64,000 bases of DNA, taken from assembly GCF_004138285.1 (NCBI RefSeq), contig NZ_SCFN01000024.1:1-64000 (forward strand), in the 5' to 3' direction. A model generated the notes under the pieces. That model saw only the letters and a list, made by a program, of their open reading frames with translations, searched no databases and was not told the origin of the DNA. Below, one piece after another: positions 36,178-45,080 of this stretch; position 1 is the stretch's first letter; each line of letters starts with the position of its first letter. The translations under genes were made by a program, and so were the position numbers. Source of the DNA: Gottfriedia acidiceleris. Its GTDB lineage: Bacteria > Bacillota > Bacilli > Bacillales > Bacillaceae_G.

Positions 36178-37554
36178 ATGGATTCGACTAAAAAATTAGG
36201 TGTAATGGGTTTATCATTTTTAAGTATAAATGCAATATTAGGATTACGTAATATAGCTTTTGCTTCAACAATTGGTCCTTCAGCTTTATTTTATTGGATT
36301 GTTGCAGCGTTAATTTATTTTATTCCAATTGGGTTGATTGTAGCTGAGTTATCTACAACCTATCCAAATCAAGGCGGTATGGGTGTTTGGGTTCGAAAAG
36401 CTTTTGGAGAAAAAGCTTCATTTTTATGTTCGTGGTTTTTTTGGATTGCTAATTTTACGTACTATCCGTCACTTTTATTAACAACTACAATTGCGATTGC
36501 ATATGGAATTAACCAGCCACAAATGGCTAGTCATCCTATGAAAACAGCTATTATATCTAGTGTTATATTTTGGATCGTTACTTTACTTACATTAAAAGGT
36601 ACTAAAATGAGCGGAAGGCTTGCGTCGATCGGTGCACCACTTGGAGTTCTAGTTCCGGCAATTTTAATATTTGGTTTCGGATTTTATAGTATGTTTAGCG
36701 GTGAACCAAGCGCTACTCACTTTACACAAAGTACAATCATGCCAAATAATTTATCTTTTGGAACGATTATGTTTTTATCCACATTAATGTTTGGTTTTTC
36801 AGGGGCAGAAATGCTAGGAACGATTGCGGGGAATGTAAGAAACCCACAAAAAACATTTCCGAGAGCAATTTTTATCACATCTATTATTATTGCAATAGTC
36901 TATATACTTGCAACAGTTGCATTTCAATTTGTCATTACAATTTCATCTGACCAAACTGCGACAGCACTATACCTATTTGCAGATAAAATAACATCTCAAT
37001 TTGGACTAAATTTTTCACTTTCTCAAATTTTAGGAATCTGTTTTGTGCTAGCATTTGTAGGTTCTCTTTCATTTTTAATTTTAAATCCTAGTGTGATGAT
37101 TGCTGAAAGTGCAAAAGAGGTGCTTCCTAAAAATTTATTAAAAGAAAATAAGGATGGTATGCCATCAATTTTAGTATTAGGTCAAGCAGTTGCAGTTACA
37201 TTCATATTAATTCTTTCTGCTTTTGTACCAAGTGTTTCAAAGGCATTAAATATGCTAATTTTAATGTCGACATTGGCATTTTTTATCCCTTATGTATTTT
37301 TAATTAGTGCTTATATTAAACTTCGTATGACTGATAAAAAAATAAACAGACCGTTTAAAATTAAAAGGAATTCACTAGCTATATTCGTTGCACTAATTGG
37401 AATGATTTCAGTTGTGGGAACCATCGGATTAACACTTATTCCAACTCCAGATACTACATTATTAGAATATTTACCTATCGTACTTGGACCGATTTTATTC
37501 GGATGTATTGGATTTATTCTTTATAGTAATGGAACAAAAGGGAAGAAGAAATAA
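36178..37554 (+). CDS. APC-superfamily amino acid permease
   Basis: A 458-residue membrane protein with about 12 hydrophobic segments. The N-terminal pattern LSFLSINAILGLRNIA and the segment YPNQGGMGVWVRKAFG near residue 62 are typical of the amino acid-polyamine-organocation superfamily (glutamate/GABA antiporter-like branch). GAAAGGTG precedes the start. The substrate is unknown. It is monocistronic. Confidence 0.82.
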   Translation: MDSTKKLGVMGLSFLSINAILGLRNIAFASTIGPSALFYWIVAALIYFIPIGLIVAELSTTYPNQGGMGVWVRKAFGEKASFLCSWFFWIANFTYYPSLLLTTTIAIAYGINQPQMASHPMKTAIISSVIFWIVTLLTLKGTKMSGRLASIGAPLGVLVPAILIFGFGFYSMFSGEPSATHFTQSTIMPNNLSFGTIMFLSTLMFGFSGAEMLGTIAGNVRNPQKTFPRAIFITSIIIAIVYILATVAFQFVITISSDQTATALYLFADKITSQFGLNFSLSQILGICFVLAFVGSLSFLILNPSVMIAESAKEVLPKNLLKENKDGMPSILVLGQAVAVTFILILSAFVPSVSKALNMLILMSTLAFFIPYVFLISAYIKLRMTDKKINRPFKIKRNSLAIFVALIGMISVVGTIGLTLIPTPDTTLLEYLPIVLGPILFGCIGFILYSNGTKGKKK

Positions 37555-37566
37555 ATGAAAAACTAA

Positions 37567-37614
37567 TAAAAACACCTAAATTATTCATATTAAAATAATT
37601 TAGGTGTTTTTTGA
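37567..37614. terminator. Bidirectional terminator
   Basis: ACACCTAAATTATT pairs with AATAATTTAGGTGT, A-rich before and T-rich after, between the convergent permease and PepF genes. Confidence 0.88.
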
Positions 37615-37619
37615 TTTTT

Positions 37620-39431
37620 TTAGAAAAGTGACTCTAATTCAGTTACTAATGAACCAACATACTCAACAGCTTCTTTAATCGGTGCACTTGTCGTGAGATC
37701 AACACCAGCCATTTTTAAAAGCTCAACAGGTTTTTTCGATCCACCTGTTTTCAGTACTTCAATCCAAGCATCAATAACAGGTTTGCCCTCTGTAGCAATT
37801 CTTCGTGAAATAGCAGTAGATGCAGTCAATCCAGCAGAATAAGTATATGGATAAAGTCCCATATAATAATGCGGCTGGCGCATCCAAGTTAAACTTGCAC
37901 CTTCATCTATTTCAACAGAATCTCCCCAAAATTCTTTCAGAACATCGCCTTTAACTTCACAGAATGTTTTCGCAGTAAGAGGCGTACCTTTTTCAGCAAG
38001 TTCATAAACTCTTCTTTGGAACTCACCTTCAAGTAAATGAGTTACAAAATTATGATAGTAAGTACCCAGTAATTGAAGGATGACCCAACGCTTCATTTTT
38101 GGATCATTCGTTTGTTTTAATAAATATTGGCCTAATAACATCTCGTTAAATGTCGAAGGTGCTTCAACGAAATACATAGAAGGACGAGTATTTACAACAC
38201 GTTGATATTTGTTTGCATAATAGAAATGACCAGCATGTCCAAGCTCATGAGCAAGTACAAATGCATTTCTCATCGTATCCTGCCAGCTAATTAAAATGTA
38301 TGGATGCACTCCATATGGACTAGAGCAAAATGCACCTGTTGATTTTCCAACATTATCGGAATAATCAATCCAGCGCTCATCAAATGCTTTTTCCATAATC
38401 GAAACATAATCGGGTCCCATAATTTCTAGTGATTTTAAAATCGTTTCTTTTGCTTCTTCATATGTAGTACTTGGATTGAAATCTGGATCTAGCGGAGCTT
38501 TTAAATCATAGAAATGAATCGTTTCAAGTCCTAGTTGTTTTTTCTTTAAGTTAGCTAGTCTACGCATATGTGGCGCAAGTTCCTTAAAGATGATATTTAA
38601 TTGATTATGATACATTTCTAATGATACTTTGTGGTCTTGTAGTAGCATATGAGTAACTGATTCATATTTACGCAATTTACTTAAAGCGACTTCCTTTTTT
38701 ACTTGAGTAGCATAAATCGAAGCATATGTATTTTTGTATTGGGTAAGAGTTTTAGTAAAAGATTCATACGCTTGTTTACGTACTGTATGATTTGGAGAGA
38801 ATTCATATAAATTTTCAAACATGGCAAACGAATTTTCTAATTCTTTTCCATTTTCATCTTCAAAGGAATCGAATTTTAAATCAGCGGCCTTACTTGTTTG
38901 GTAAATTCGATATGGGGCAGAAGTAACTTCACCAATTGCAGCTAAAGCCTCTTCAGTTTCAGGGAGTAATATATGTTCCTTAGATGCAATAATTTCTTCT
39001 AATAATAATTTAAAAACCTCAATTTCATTTTCTTCCTTAATAAATGCTTCTAACATTTCATTATTTAAATGTAAAAGCTCTGACTGAATAAACGTTAATG
39101 TTGTATTTGCTTTCGTACTTAAGCTAGAAAATTGTAAACTATCAGATTGATTTTGAGAATCTGAACCATCTCCAGACTGACGTAAGCTTACATATGCACC
39201 ACAACGAATTAATTGAAGCATAATAGATTCATAAGTTAATAATGCCTTTTTTAAACTTTCAGCAGACTTGAGGACAGAACCTTTTAACGATTTTGCTTCT
39301 ACTAGATCATTTTCAATAAGTTCTAAAGCAACTAGCCAGTCAGCACGAGTCGGATATAAATCCTCTAATTTCCATGTCATTTCTGTTGGAACCTCAGCAC
39401 GAGTTAAACGTTTTACTAACATTTTTTCCAT
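37620..39431 (-). CDS. pepF: Oligoendopeptidase F
   Basis: A 603-residue M3B zinc peptidase. HELGH is near residue 390 (FVLAHELGHAGHFYYA), with the downstream Glu in FVEAPSTFNEML. The N-terminal segment EMTWKLEDLYPT is typical of PepF. AAAGGAGG 7 nt before ATG 39431 sets the start; an in-frame TTG lies one codon earlier. It is the second M3 peptidase in this window. Confidence 0.9.
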   Translation of the reverse strand: MEKMLVKRLTRAEVPTEMTWKLEDLYPTRADWLVALELIENDLVEAKSLKGSVLKSAESLKKALLTYESIMLQLIRCGAYVSLRQSGDGSDSQNQSDSLQFSSLSTKANTTLTFIQSELLHLNNEMLEAFIKEENEIEVFKLLLEEIIASKEHILLPETEEALAAIGEVTSAPYRIYQTSKAADLKFDSFEDENGKELENSFAMFENLYEFSPNHTVRKQAYESFTKTLTQYKNTYASIYATQVKKEVALSKLRKYESVTHMLLQDHKVSLEMYHNQLNIIFKELAPHMRRLANLKKKQLGLETIHFYDLKAPLDPDFNPSTTYEEAKETILKSLEIMGPDYVSIMEKAFDERWIDYSDNVGKSTGAFCSSPYGVHPYILISWQDTMRNAFVLAHELGHAGHFYYANKYQRVVNTRPSMYFVEAPSTFNEMLLGQYLLKQTNDPKMKRWVILQLLGTYYHNFVTHLLEGEFQRRVYELAEKGTPLTAKTFCEVKGDVLKEFWGDSVEIDEGASLTWMRQPHYYMGLYPYTYSAGLTASTAISRRIATEGKPVIDAWIEVLKTGGSKKPVELLKMAGVDLTTSAPIKEAVEYVGSLVTELESLF

Positions 39432-39650
39432 CAAATTGCCTCCTTTAGTAGTAGTTGGTACGAGTCTATTATACTGTATAAAAACATTTTAATGGTCAAA
39501 TTATTCGATAAAATTGAAAATTATAACAATTTTACTGCACAAGCCGTCATTATTTTGATAAAATTAATTGAATTTGGTTAAAAATTTTAACTTTTTGAAA
39601 TAATTTTGGAAATAAATTTTATTCCTTAGAAAGGAGTTTTTTAAGAACGA

Positions 39651-40172
39651 ATGAAAAAATTTAAAATGGTCTGTTTACTAACTTTGGCAACTGTTGCACT
39701 TTCAGCATGTACAATTAAAAAACCTCCACAAAATTTGGACATCCAGGCAGATGGAAGTTTTGATCCTAAAAGTATTGGAATTAAAGTAGAATCATCACTT
39801 CCTAAAAATGCAAAATTAAATATTTTGTTTAAGGATGACGATACTAAGAAGATAATCTACAAAACTACTATTAAAACGGATGAAGAAGGCACTGCAAATA
39901 AGAAAATTCCAATAGACTTAGGAGATAAAAATTTAACAGGATTCTTATTTTTTAAACCTGATGAGCAACCAAAAAACATTCAAGACAAATTTGGTAAATA
40001 CGGTGAAAATATTAGATCAAATACAATGGGATATACAGTTGGGAAAAAGAATAACCAAAAGTATATGTACATTAAACAATACGGGACATTTTGGAAATTC
40101 GGTAAGTTAAGTAATCAAGGTAATCTATATTTCAGCCAAACAAAGATAAAGCAAGAAAAGGAGGGGAAATAA
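39651..40172 (+). CDS. Lipoprotein of an orphan permease operon, unknown
   Basis: A 173-residue protein with a lipoprotein signal (lipobox LSAC near residues 17-20) and a predicted beta-rich outer domain. It is followed 34 nt later by two OppB/OppC-type permease genes. It is far too short for a peptide-binding protein (usually over 500 residues), so it is probably an accessory factor. I do not recognise the family. Confidence 0.65.
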   Translation: MKKFKMVCLLTLATVALSACTIKKPPQNLDIQADGSFDPKSIGIKVESSLPKNAKLNILFKDDDTKKIIYKTTIKTDEEGTANKKIPIDLGDKNLTGFLFFKPDEQPKNIQDKFGKYGENIRSNTMGYTVGKKNNQKYMYIKQYGTFWKFGKLSNQGNLYFSQTKIKQEKEGK

Positions 40173-40209
40173 TACACAATTAGACGAACAAAATTGTGTA
40201 TAAAACATG
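40159..40209 (+). promoter_or_regulatory. Shine-Dalgarno / hairpin / AUG initiation region of the OppB-like gene
   Basis: AGGAGGGG (40159-40166) is the only ribosome site and lies 40 nt before ATG 40207. Between them ATACACAATT (40172-40181) pairs perfectly with AATTGTGTAT (40192-40201). Folding leaves 5 + 5 = 10 nt between site and AUG. The layout is the same as at znuA. Confidence 0.6.
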
Positions 40210-41085
40210 ATACAAACTAGTAGAATTATTTCTAAATATCTTCTTCAGTTTTTTTTAACTGTATTCGGAATTGGTTTAATTACGGCTACTTCTTTTACTT
40301 TATTTTTACCAAAAGGAGAGCGACTGGTTGAGTTTTGGAATCAACTACAAATCTTTTTTTGGAGTTTTTTTTACTTCGATAATTTGGAAGTTTATTTAAA
40401 AGATTTTCAATACGTTCCTTTTTCTTCGGTATTTTTAGAGCCATACGTATATTCTTTTACGATCCTTTTTTCAGCCTTTATACTATCAATCATCGTCGCA
40501 TTAATTATTTCTTATCTAGTAAATTTAGGCCCAAAGTCATTTAGGAAAATTATAAATAGTATCCTATTTTTCCTACAATCTATACCAGACGTAGTAATGA
40601 TTTGCGCTTTTCAAATTTTCTTTTTATGGATTTTTAATAAAACCGGCGTTAAAATTGTGGATCCAGTAAATGGCTTTGAATCTAAAGCTTACGCATTACC
40701 GATCTTCCTTGTATCGATCATTCCTACGATCCAACTTTTCCAGATGTTATTTCTAGCAATACAGGAAGAAAAAATTAGAGACTATGTAGAGTATGCAAAA
40801 GCAAAAGGACTTTCTAATTCTTGGATTATTATCCGTCATATAATGCGGAATGTTACGATTACTTTATTAAGTAATAGTAAGCTAATGTTTTGGATGATGA
40901 TTTCAAATCTATTAATAGTAGAAAAGTTCTTTAATATGAAGGGCTATTTTTCATTTTTATTTAATAACAGCAGGTCGCCTGAAATCTTTTTTATGGCGCT
41001 AGTTTTACTATTTATCCCATTCTTTTTGCTAGAAATTCTGTTTAAACAAATTGTAAATAGAATGAAAGGGGGACAAGCTATATGA
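40207..41085 (+). CDS. OppB/DppB-type ABC permease
   Basis: A 292-residue membrane protein with about six helices. The binding-protein-dependent transport motif region (EYAKAKGLSNSWIIIRHI) is near residue 195, matching the EAA loop that contacts the ATPase. The gene overlaps the next by 4 nt. No ATPase or peptide-binding gene is adjacent, so it probably uses subunits encoded elsewhere. Confidence 0.78.
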   Translation: MIQTSRIISKYLLQFFLTVFGIGLITATSFTLFLPKGERLVEFWNQLQIFFWSFFYFDNLEVYLKDFQYVPFSSVFLEPYVYSFTILFSAFILSIIVALIISYLVNLGPKSFRKIINSILFFLQSIPDVVMICAFQIFFLWIFNKTGVKIVDPVNGFESKAYALPIFLVSIIPTIQLFQMLFLAIQEEKIRDYVEYAKAKGLSNSWIIIRHIMRNVTITLLSNSKLMFWMMISNLLIVEKFFNMKGYFSFLFNNSRSPEIFFMALVLLFIPFFLLEILFKQIVNRMKGGQAI

Positions 41086-42137
41086 TAAAAAATAGAAAGT
41101 ATTTACCAATCATAATAGGAAGCTTTATCATACTTGGCTTAATCACCTTTAGTTTTATTTATACTTACTTTATTAAGGATACTTTAAAACCACCCCCTGC
41201 CTTGTTATACAACGCTGAAGGTAAATTAATAGATTCATATGGTTATCCGCCAAGTTGGAAATATCTTTTTGGTGTAGACCGATATGGAAGAGATGTATTT
41301 TGGATGGTAATTGATGGTGCTAAATACACTTTATCCATTGCCATTGTTGTAGGACTAATCAGAGTCATATTCGGCGGTTTACTAGGGACATTTTTCGGGT
41401 TCATGAATCAAAGAGTATTAAAAATTATTGAACCAATTGTGAATGCATTTCGATTTGTGCCAGCTGTCATCATTATATTTCCATTTTTTGAGAGATTAAA
41501 TGACGTTCCAGAAGCTGCAAAAGAAAAAACGATTGCAATTCAAATATCATTACTAATCATTATTTCGATACCAGTATTGATGAATTCAATCGGTGAAGAA
41601 GTTAGAGCTTTTTTAAAAAATGATTTCATTACTAGCTCTAGAATCATTGGTGCACGAAATGGCTGGATCCGTCGTAAACATGTCATACCATATTTACGAA
41701 GCCGTATTCTTTTATTATTTGTACAACAGACTATTCAAACTTTATTTTTACTAACCCAATTAGGAGTTTTTAAATTATTTATTGGTGGTGTTAAAGTTCT
41801 TTACTTAGATCTTGGAGTCGATCGACAGATGTCACAAGCTAATGAATGGTCTGCAATGATTGGTGCAAATTACATCGAGTTATCTATTGATTCATGGGTA
41901 ATCATTGGACCAAGTATAGCTTTTATTGTTTCGATATTTGCTTTTAATCTTATTAAATTGGGCATTGAGCGTTTAATGGAAAACCAAACTGGGTATAAAA
42001 AGAAGCAACCTTTGAAAAATGAAAGTTTATATCCTGGATTAAATGATTTTGATTTTGTGAATAGGGAAAAATTAAATGAAGTTAGTAGGATCGTAGAGGA
42101 CGACCCTAAATCGAGTGGACACCTTGTAAGTAGATAA
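41082..42137 (+). CDS. OppC/DppC-type ABC permease
   Basis: A 351-residue permease. A single N-terminal helix and an outer segment with GVDRYGRDVFWMVIDGAK (typical of OppC) precede the five-helix core; the EAA-like loop (TSSRIIGARNGWIRRKHVIP) is near residue 190. A cytoplasmic tail of about 45 residues follows the last helix. It is coupled to the OppB-like gene. Confidence 0.8.
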   Translation: MIKNRKYLPIIIGSFIILGLITFSFIYTYFIKDTLKPPPALLYNAEGKLIDSYGYPPSWKYLFGVDRYGRDVFWMVIDGAKYTLSIAIVVGLIRVIFGGLLGTFFGFMNQRVLKIIEPIVNAFRFVPAVIIIFPFFERLNDVPEAAKEKTIAIQISLLIIISIPVLMNSIGEEVRAFLKNDFITSSRIIGARNGWIRRKHVIPYLRSRILLLFVQQTIQTLFLLTQLGVFKLFIGGVKVLYLDLGVDRQMSQANEWSAMIGANYIELSIDSWVIIGPSIAFIVSIFAFNLIKLGIERLMENQTGYKKKQPLKNESLYPGLNDFDFVNREKLNEVSRIVEDDPKSSGHLVSR

Positions 42138-42148
42138 TAAAGTAATAG

Positions 42149-42187
42149 AAAACCTTTGTTCTAAATAGAGAATAGAGGTTTTTATTT
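42149..42187 (+). terminator. Terminator of the permease operon
   Basis: AAAACCTTTGTTCT pairs with AGAATAGAGGTTTT with one mismatch, and a T-rich tail follows. Confidence 0.68.
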
Positions 42188-42354
42188 TTGTATCTAGAGG
42201 AAAACTCGAGTACCGCATAGAAGATAATTTTATCCATTTCATTGGAGAGTTCGGGCAGTACAAAACGTTATCTTAAGCATAGAGAATAAAATTATATTCA
42301 TTGCAGCTTATGGTAAATTTACAAAAACTTTTTACTGAATATAGCATTATATTA
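42188..42354. other. Intergenic stretch without a gene
   Basis: AT-rich sequence between two terminators; no coding region or repeat copy recognised. Confidence 0.5.
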
Positions 42355-42402
42355 AAAGAGTGAAAAAGCCAGATCCTAATTGTTCTGGTTTTTTCACTCT
42401 TT
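42355..42402. terminator. Long hairpin, terminator for the Nudix gene
   Basis: AAAGAGTGAAAAA and TTTTTTCACTCTTT flank an inner CCAGA/TCTGG stem. With A-runs and T-runs on both sides it can serve either strand. Confidence 0.75.
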
Positions 42403-42444
42403 ATGAATTTCTTATTCCATTAAAGCCTCTATTAAGTTATGAAA

Positions 42445-42909
42445 TTATTTAATAATTGGATGTCTTCTTTCTTCTGCCCAATCAATTATAAATGGTTTTT
42501 GGCGTGGATTTAAGTTAGCAGGAAGGTCTGTCTTACTGAAAAAACGATGCTCTCTGCTTTCAATATCTTTTTGTTTTAATTCCCCTGTAAATTGTTTGGA
42601 TATAAAAATTATTTGAACACTGAATGCTTTATCTCCATTAGGGTACTGAACAAAACATTTTTCACCTGAATAAATTCCAAACAACTCTAAACCCGTTACC
42701 CTAAGTCCCGTTTCTTCAAGAGATTCCCTTTTTGCTGTCTCCTCAAAAGTTTCTCCAATTTCCATCATTCCACCTGGAATACACCAATTGTCTTCGTCTG
42801 TTCGGTGTTGCAACAATATTTGTTCATTATCCTCTATAATGATCCCACAACCTACAGTTAATAGTGTTTCGTTACCAATATATTTCCTCATATTTTTAAT
42901 ATAATCCAT
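42445..42909 (-). CDS. Nudix hydrolase
   Basis: A 154-residue protein with a full Nudix box at about 46-68 (GX5E: GMMEIGE; then RESLEETGL), which binds the metal and hydrolyses a nucleoside-diphosphate-linked substrate. GAAGGAGC precedes the start. Substrate unknown; members sanitise oxidised nucleotides or cleave NAD and sugar nucleotides. Confidence 0.86.
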   Translation of the reverse strand: MDYIKNMRKYIGNETLLTVGCGIIIEDNEQILLQHRTDEDNWCIPGGMMEIGETFEETAKRESLEETGLRVTGLELFGIYSGEKCFVQYPNGDKAFSVQIIFISKQFTGELKQKDIESREHRFFSKTDLPANLNPRQKPFIIDWAEERRHPIIK

Positions 42910-43074
42910 GTGAAAAGCTCCTTCATCGTATTTATCCTACGAAATTCGACAGAAAGGATAAATTTACCTTCTTTTTCAGTTGAACTGCCCTTTAATGGCA
43001 TAATTGATATTTTCATCTTTAGACATCTAATTACTAAAAAAAGATGCACAATTTGAGTGAAAAACTGAACTTCT

Positions 43075-43154
43075 TTATACAACTAAACCATGAACAACAC
43101 GACGGCTGAAAAGTCGTTTTATTATGGAGCTAAATGGCAGTTAAGTTTAAAATG
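43075..43154 (+). repeat. Three-hairpin element, degenerate copy R11
   Basis: The palindrome is eroded (ACAACTAAACCATGAACAAC). The stem ACGAC-ggctgaaaa-GTCGT with TTTT and the third segment TAAATGGCAGTTAAGTTTAA are recognisable. Confidence 0.65.
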
Positions 43155-43248
43155 GAGAAACATGTTTTTTTGTTTTCCATGAGGAAACAAATCAATATTA
43201 CCTAATTGGTGATGATGAAATAATTTCAATCTTAAATATTTAAATTCT

Positions 43249-43338
43249 TATGCAACTAAATCATGGTTTTGTTGAACTAAAGCTGCTTCTTTGGCAGTAT
43301 TTTTATTTGAGAGTTCAATGTAATTTAGTTGATTAAGG
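43249..43338 (+). repeat. Three-hairpin element, degenerate copy R12
   Basis: TGCAACTAAATCATGGTTTTG begins an eroded core; the stem is CTGC-ttctttg-GCAG followed by TATTTTT; the end is TTTAGTTGATTAAGG. The GCTGC stem resembles R2. Confidence 0.7.
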
Positions 43339-43485
43339 ATAATATGATACAGCCAAAAGAAGGGAATATCATTTAAGAGTAAGAATTAACATATTATGGT
43401 AATAAATGAGAGGTTTATAAGAATAAATCTTCTTGTCGATCCGTTGTTTCATATGAATAGTTTAAACTATTAGGAGTTGAGGGAA

Positions 43486-43959
43486 ATGGAGCAATTTTTA
43501 TTCAATCAGTTAGCTTTTGTAAGAAATCAAACTTTAAATCTACTAGAGGGAGTAACAGAAGAAATGGCTGACCGGATTCCGGATGGGTTCCGAAATTCGA
43601 TTCGTTGGAATTTAGGACATATCTATGTCGTTGAGGAACGATTCGCTTTTCAATACTTGGGACTTCCTCAAAATTTACCGGAAGGTTTTAAGGAACAATT
43701 TGAATACGGTACAACACCATTAAATGCCCACAAATTTCGTGTACCTTCTTTAAAGGAGTTAGAAGATCTTCTAAAAGAACAACAAGTTCGGATTCAAGAA
43801 ACACTTGTAGACTTATTAGAGGTAAAAGTTGATCCATCTTATACCACATCTGCAGGAATGACATTAGAGACACCAAAACAATTTCTGACTTTTATTTTAT
43901 ACCATGAAGGTATGCATTTTAGCGTTATTAAACTTTATAAATCGTTATTATCACGTTGA
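43486..43959 (+). CDS. DinB-family protein
   Basis: A 157-residue four-helix-bundle protein. Likely metal ligands are His in NLGHIY near residue 45 and the His pair in YHEGMHFS near 141-145, the DinB/YfiT arrangement. Many members are thiol-dependent S-transferases or simply stress-induced. I chose ATG 43486 because AGGAGTTGAGGG precedes it. Confidence 0.8.
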   Translation: MEQFLFNQLAFVRNQTLNLLEGVTEEMADRIPDGFRNSIRWNLGHIYVVEERFAFQYLGLPQNLPEGFKEQFEYGTTPLNAHKFRVPSLKELEDLLKEQQVRIQETLVDLLEVKVDPSYTTSAGMTLETPKQFLTFILYHEGMHFSVIKLYKSLLSR

Positions 43960-44024
43960 TAAATAAGAATGTTAGCTTAAATGTAGAAAGAATATATTAA
44001 TTGAAAGTCCTTTAATAATTATTT

Positions 44025-44088
44025 CTTCAACTATTGCATGCTTAGTTGTAAAAGGTGTTGGAGCCGATTTATAGGCTCCTATTTTACT
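44025..44088 (+). repeat. Three-hairpin element, degenerate copy R13
   Basis: TTCAACTATTGCATGCTTAG keeps the core, and the stem GGAGCC-gatttata-GGCTCC is perfect and followed by TATTTTA. The third segment is not clear. Confidence 0.68.
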
Positions 44089-44167
44089 TTTTAACATATT
44101 AGTTAGAAAAAGAGTTTTAATAATAGATAGAGAAGTAAGGACTTTATTACTATTTGGAGTTGAGAAA

Positions 44168-44656
44168 ATGAATATTTTGATTAAAGAACTACCTGAATAT
44201 GAAATTGCGTTTTTCAGACGTGTTGGATCTTATTTTGAACCAAATGGGGAACATTGGGGAAAGTTATTAAATTGGGCAATAAATAATGGACTTTTTCCAC
44301 CTCAACAATCTTTCATAGGAATTTCTTTAGATAATCCAGATTTAGTTGAAAGTCATAATTGTCGTCACGATGCCTGTGTAACCATACCTGATGATTTTGA
44401 TAAAGAAAAACATGAAAATATACAATTTAGAAAGTTAGATGGTGGGCAATATGCTTTGTATCAATATTATGATTCTCCTAGTATGTTAAATAGTGCATTT
44501 AAATTTATGTATGAAGAATGGTTACCATATAGTGATTTTGAACCTGATTACGCCCGCTATAACCTAGAATTTAGTATGAATAATCCAGCTGAAGACCCAG
44601 ATGGAAAAGCTAAAGTTCATTTATTTGTACCAGTTAAAAGGCGGACTTCTAACTAA
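44168..44656 (+). CDS. GyrI-like small-molecule-binding protein
   Basis: A 162-residue protein of the GyrI-like (SOUL/GyrI fold) family, as a stand-alone effector domain without a DNA-binding part. Typical features are the N-terminal ELPEYEIAFFRRVGSY, the centre CRHDACVTIPDDF and the GGQYALYQY strand. TTTGGAGTTGAG precedes the start. Possible roles are ligand binding or hydrolysis of cyclic compounds; not determined here. Confidence 0.78.
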   Translation: MNILIKELPEYEIAFFRRVGSYFEPNGEHWGKLLNWAINNGLFPPQQSFIGISLDNPDLVESHNCRHDACVTIPDDFDKEKHENIQFRKLDGGQYALYQYYDSPSMLNSAFKFMYEEWLPYSDFEPDYARYNLEFSMNNPAEDPDGKAKVHLFVPVKRRTSN

Positions 44657-44830
44657 CTAGGTTTTTATAGAATATTACTAGACAAAATTAGTAATAAATT
44701 AATATGATTTTCTATTAAACTAAACATCTTCTTTCATATATGATGTAAGTATTGTTATTTCTTGGAAATAATAATATAATTAAACAGAATTTAAATTAAA
44801 ATTATATCCTTTGTGAAAGGGTGTTAGACA

Positions 44831-44923
44831 ATGAATTTCACTATTTACTTTGGAAATCATGAAGATAAAGAAGTACATACAATGGATTGTTATGTAGACA
44901 TTGAGGAAGAAACTGTTTCTTAA
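44831..44923 (+). CDS. Very small protein, unknown
   Basis: A 30-residue ORF (MNFTIYFGNHEDKEVHTMDC... ending EETVS) with AAAGGGTG at 44815-44822 as ribosome site and a strong terminator 28 nt after its stop. Composition is acidic with an N-terminal beta-type segment. The isolated transcription unit supports a real gene; no family known to me. Confidence 0.5.
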   Translation: MNFTIYFGNHEDKEVHTMDCYVDIEEETVS

Positions 44924-44950
44924 GCTACCGATCTTAATAAGAATTATTTC

Positions 44951-44984
44951 AAGGATGCGAAAAATTTTCGTATCCTTTTTTCAT
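44951..44984 (+). terminator. Terminator
   Basis: AGGATGCGAAAA pairs with TTTTCGTATCCT (one G-U) and TTTTTT follows. Confidence 0.85.
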
Positions 44985-45080
44985 TTTTTAGATTTACATT
45001 TTAAAATTTATTGTGTATGATTAAAATATAAAAAGCGAACTAATGTTCTATATCGTGATTTTAGAAGGAAAGGAACTTGC

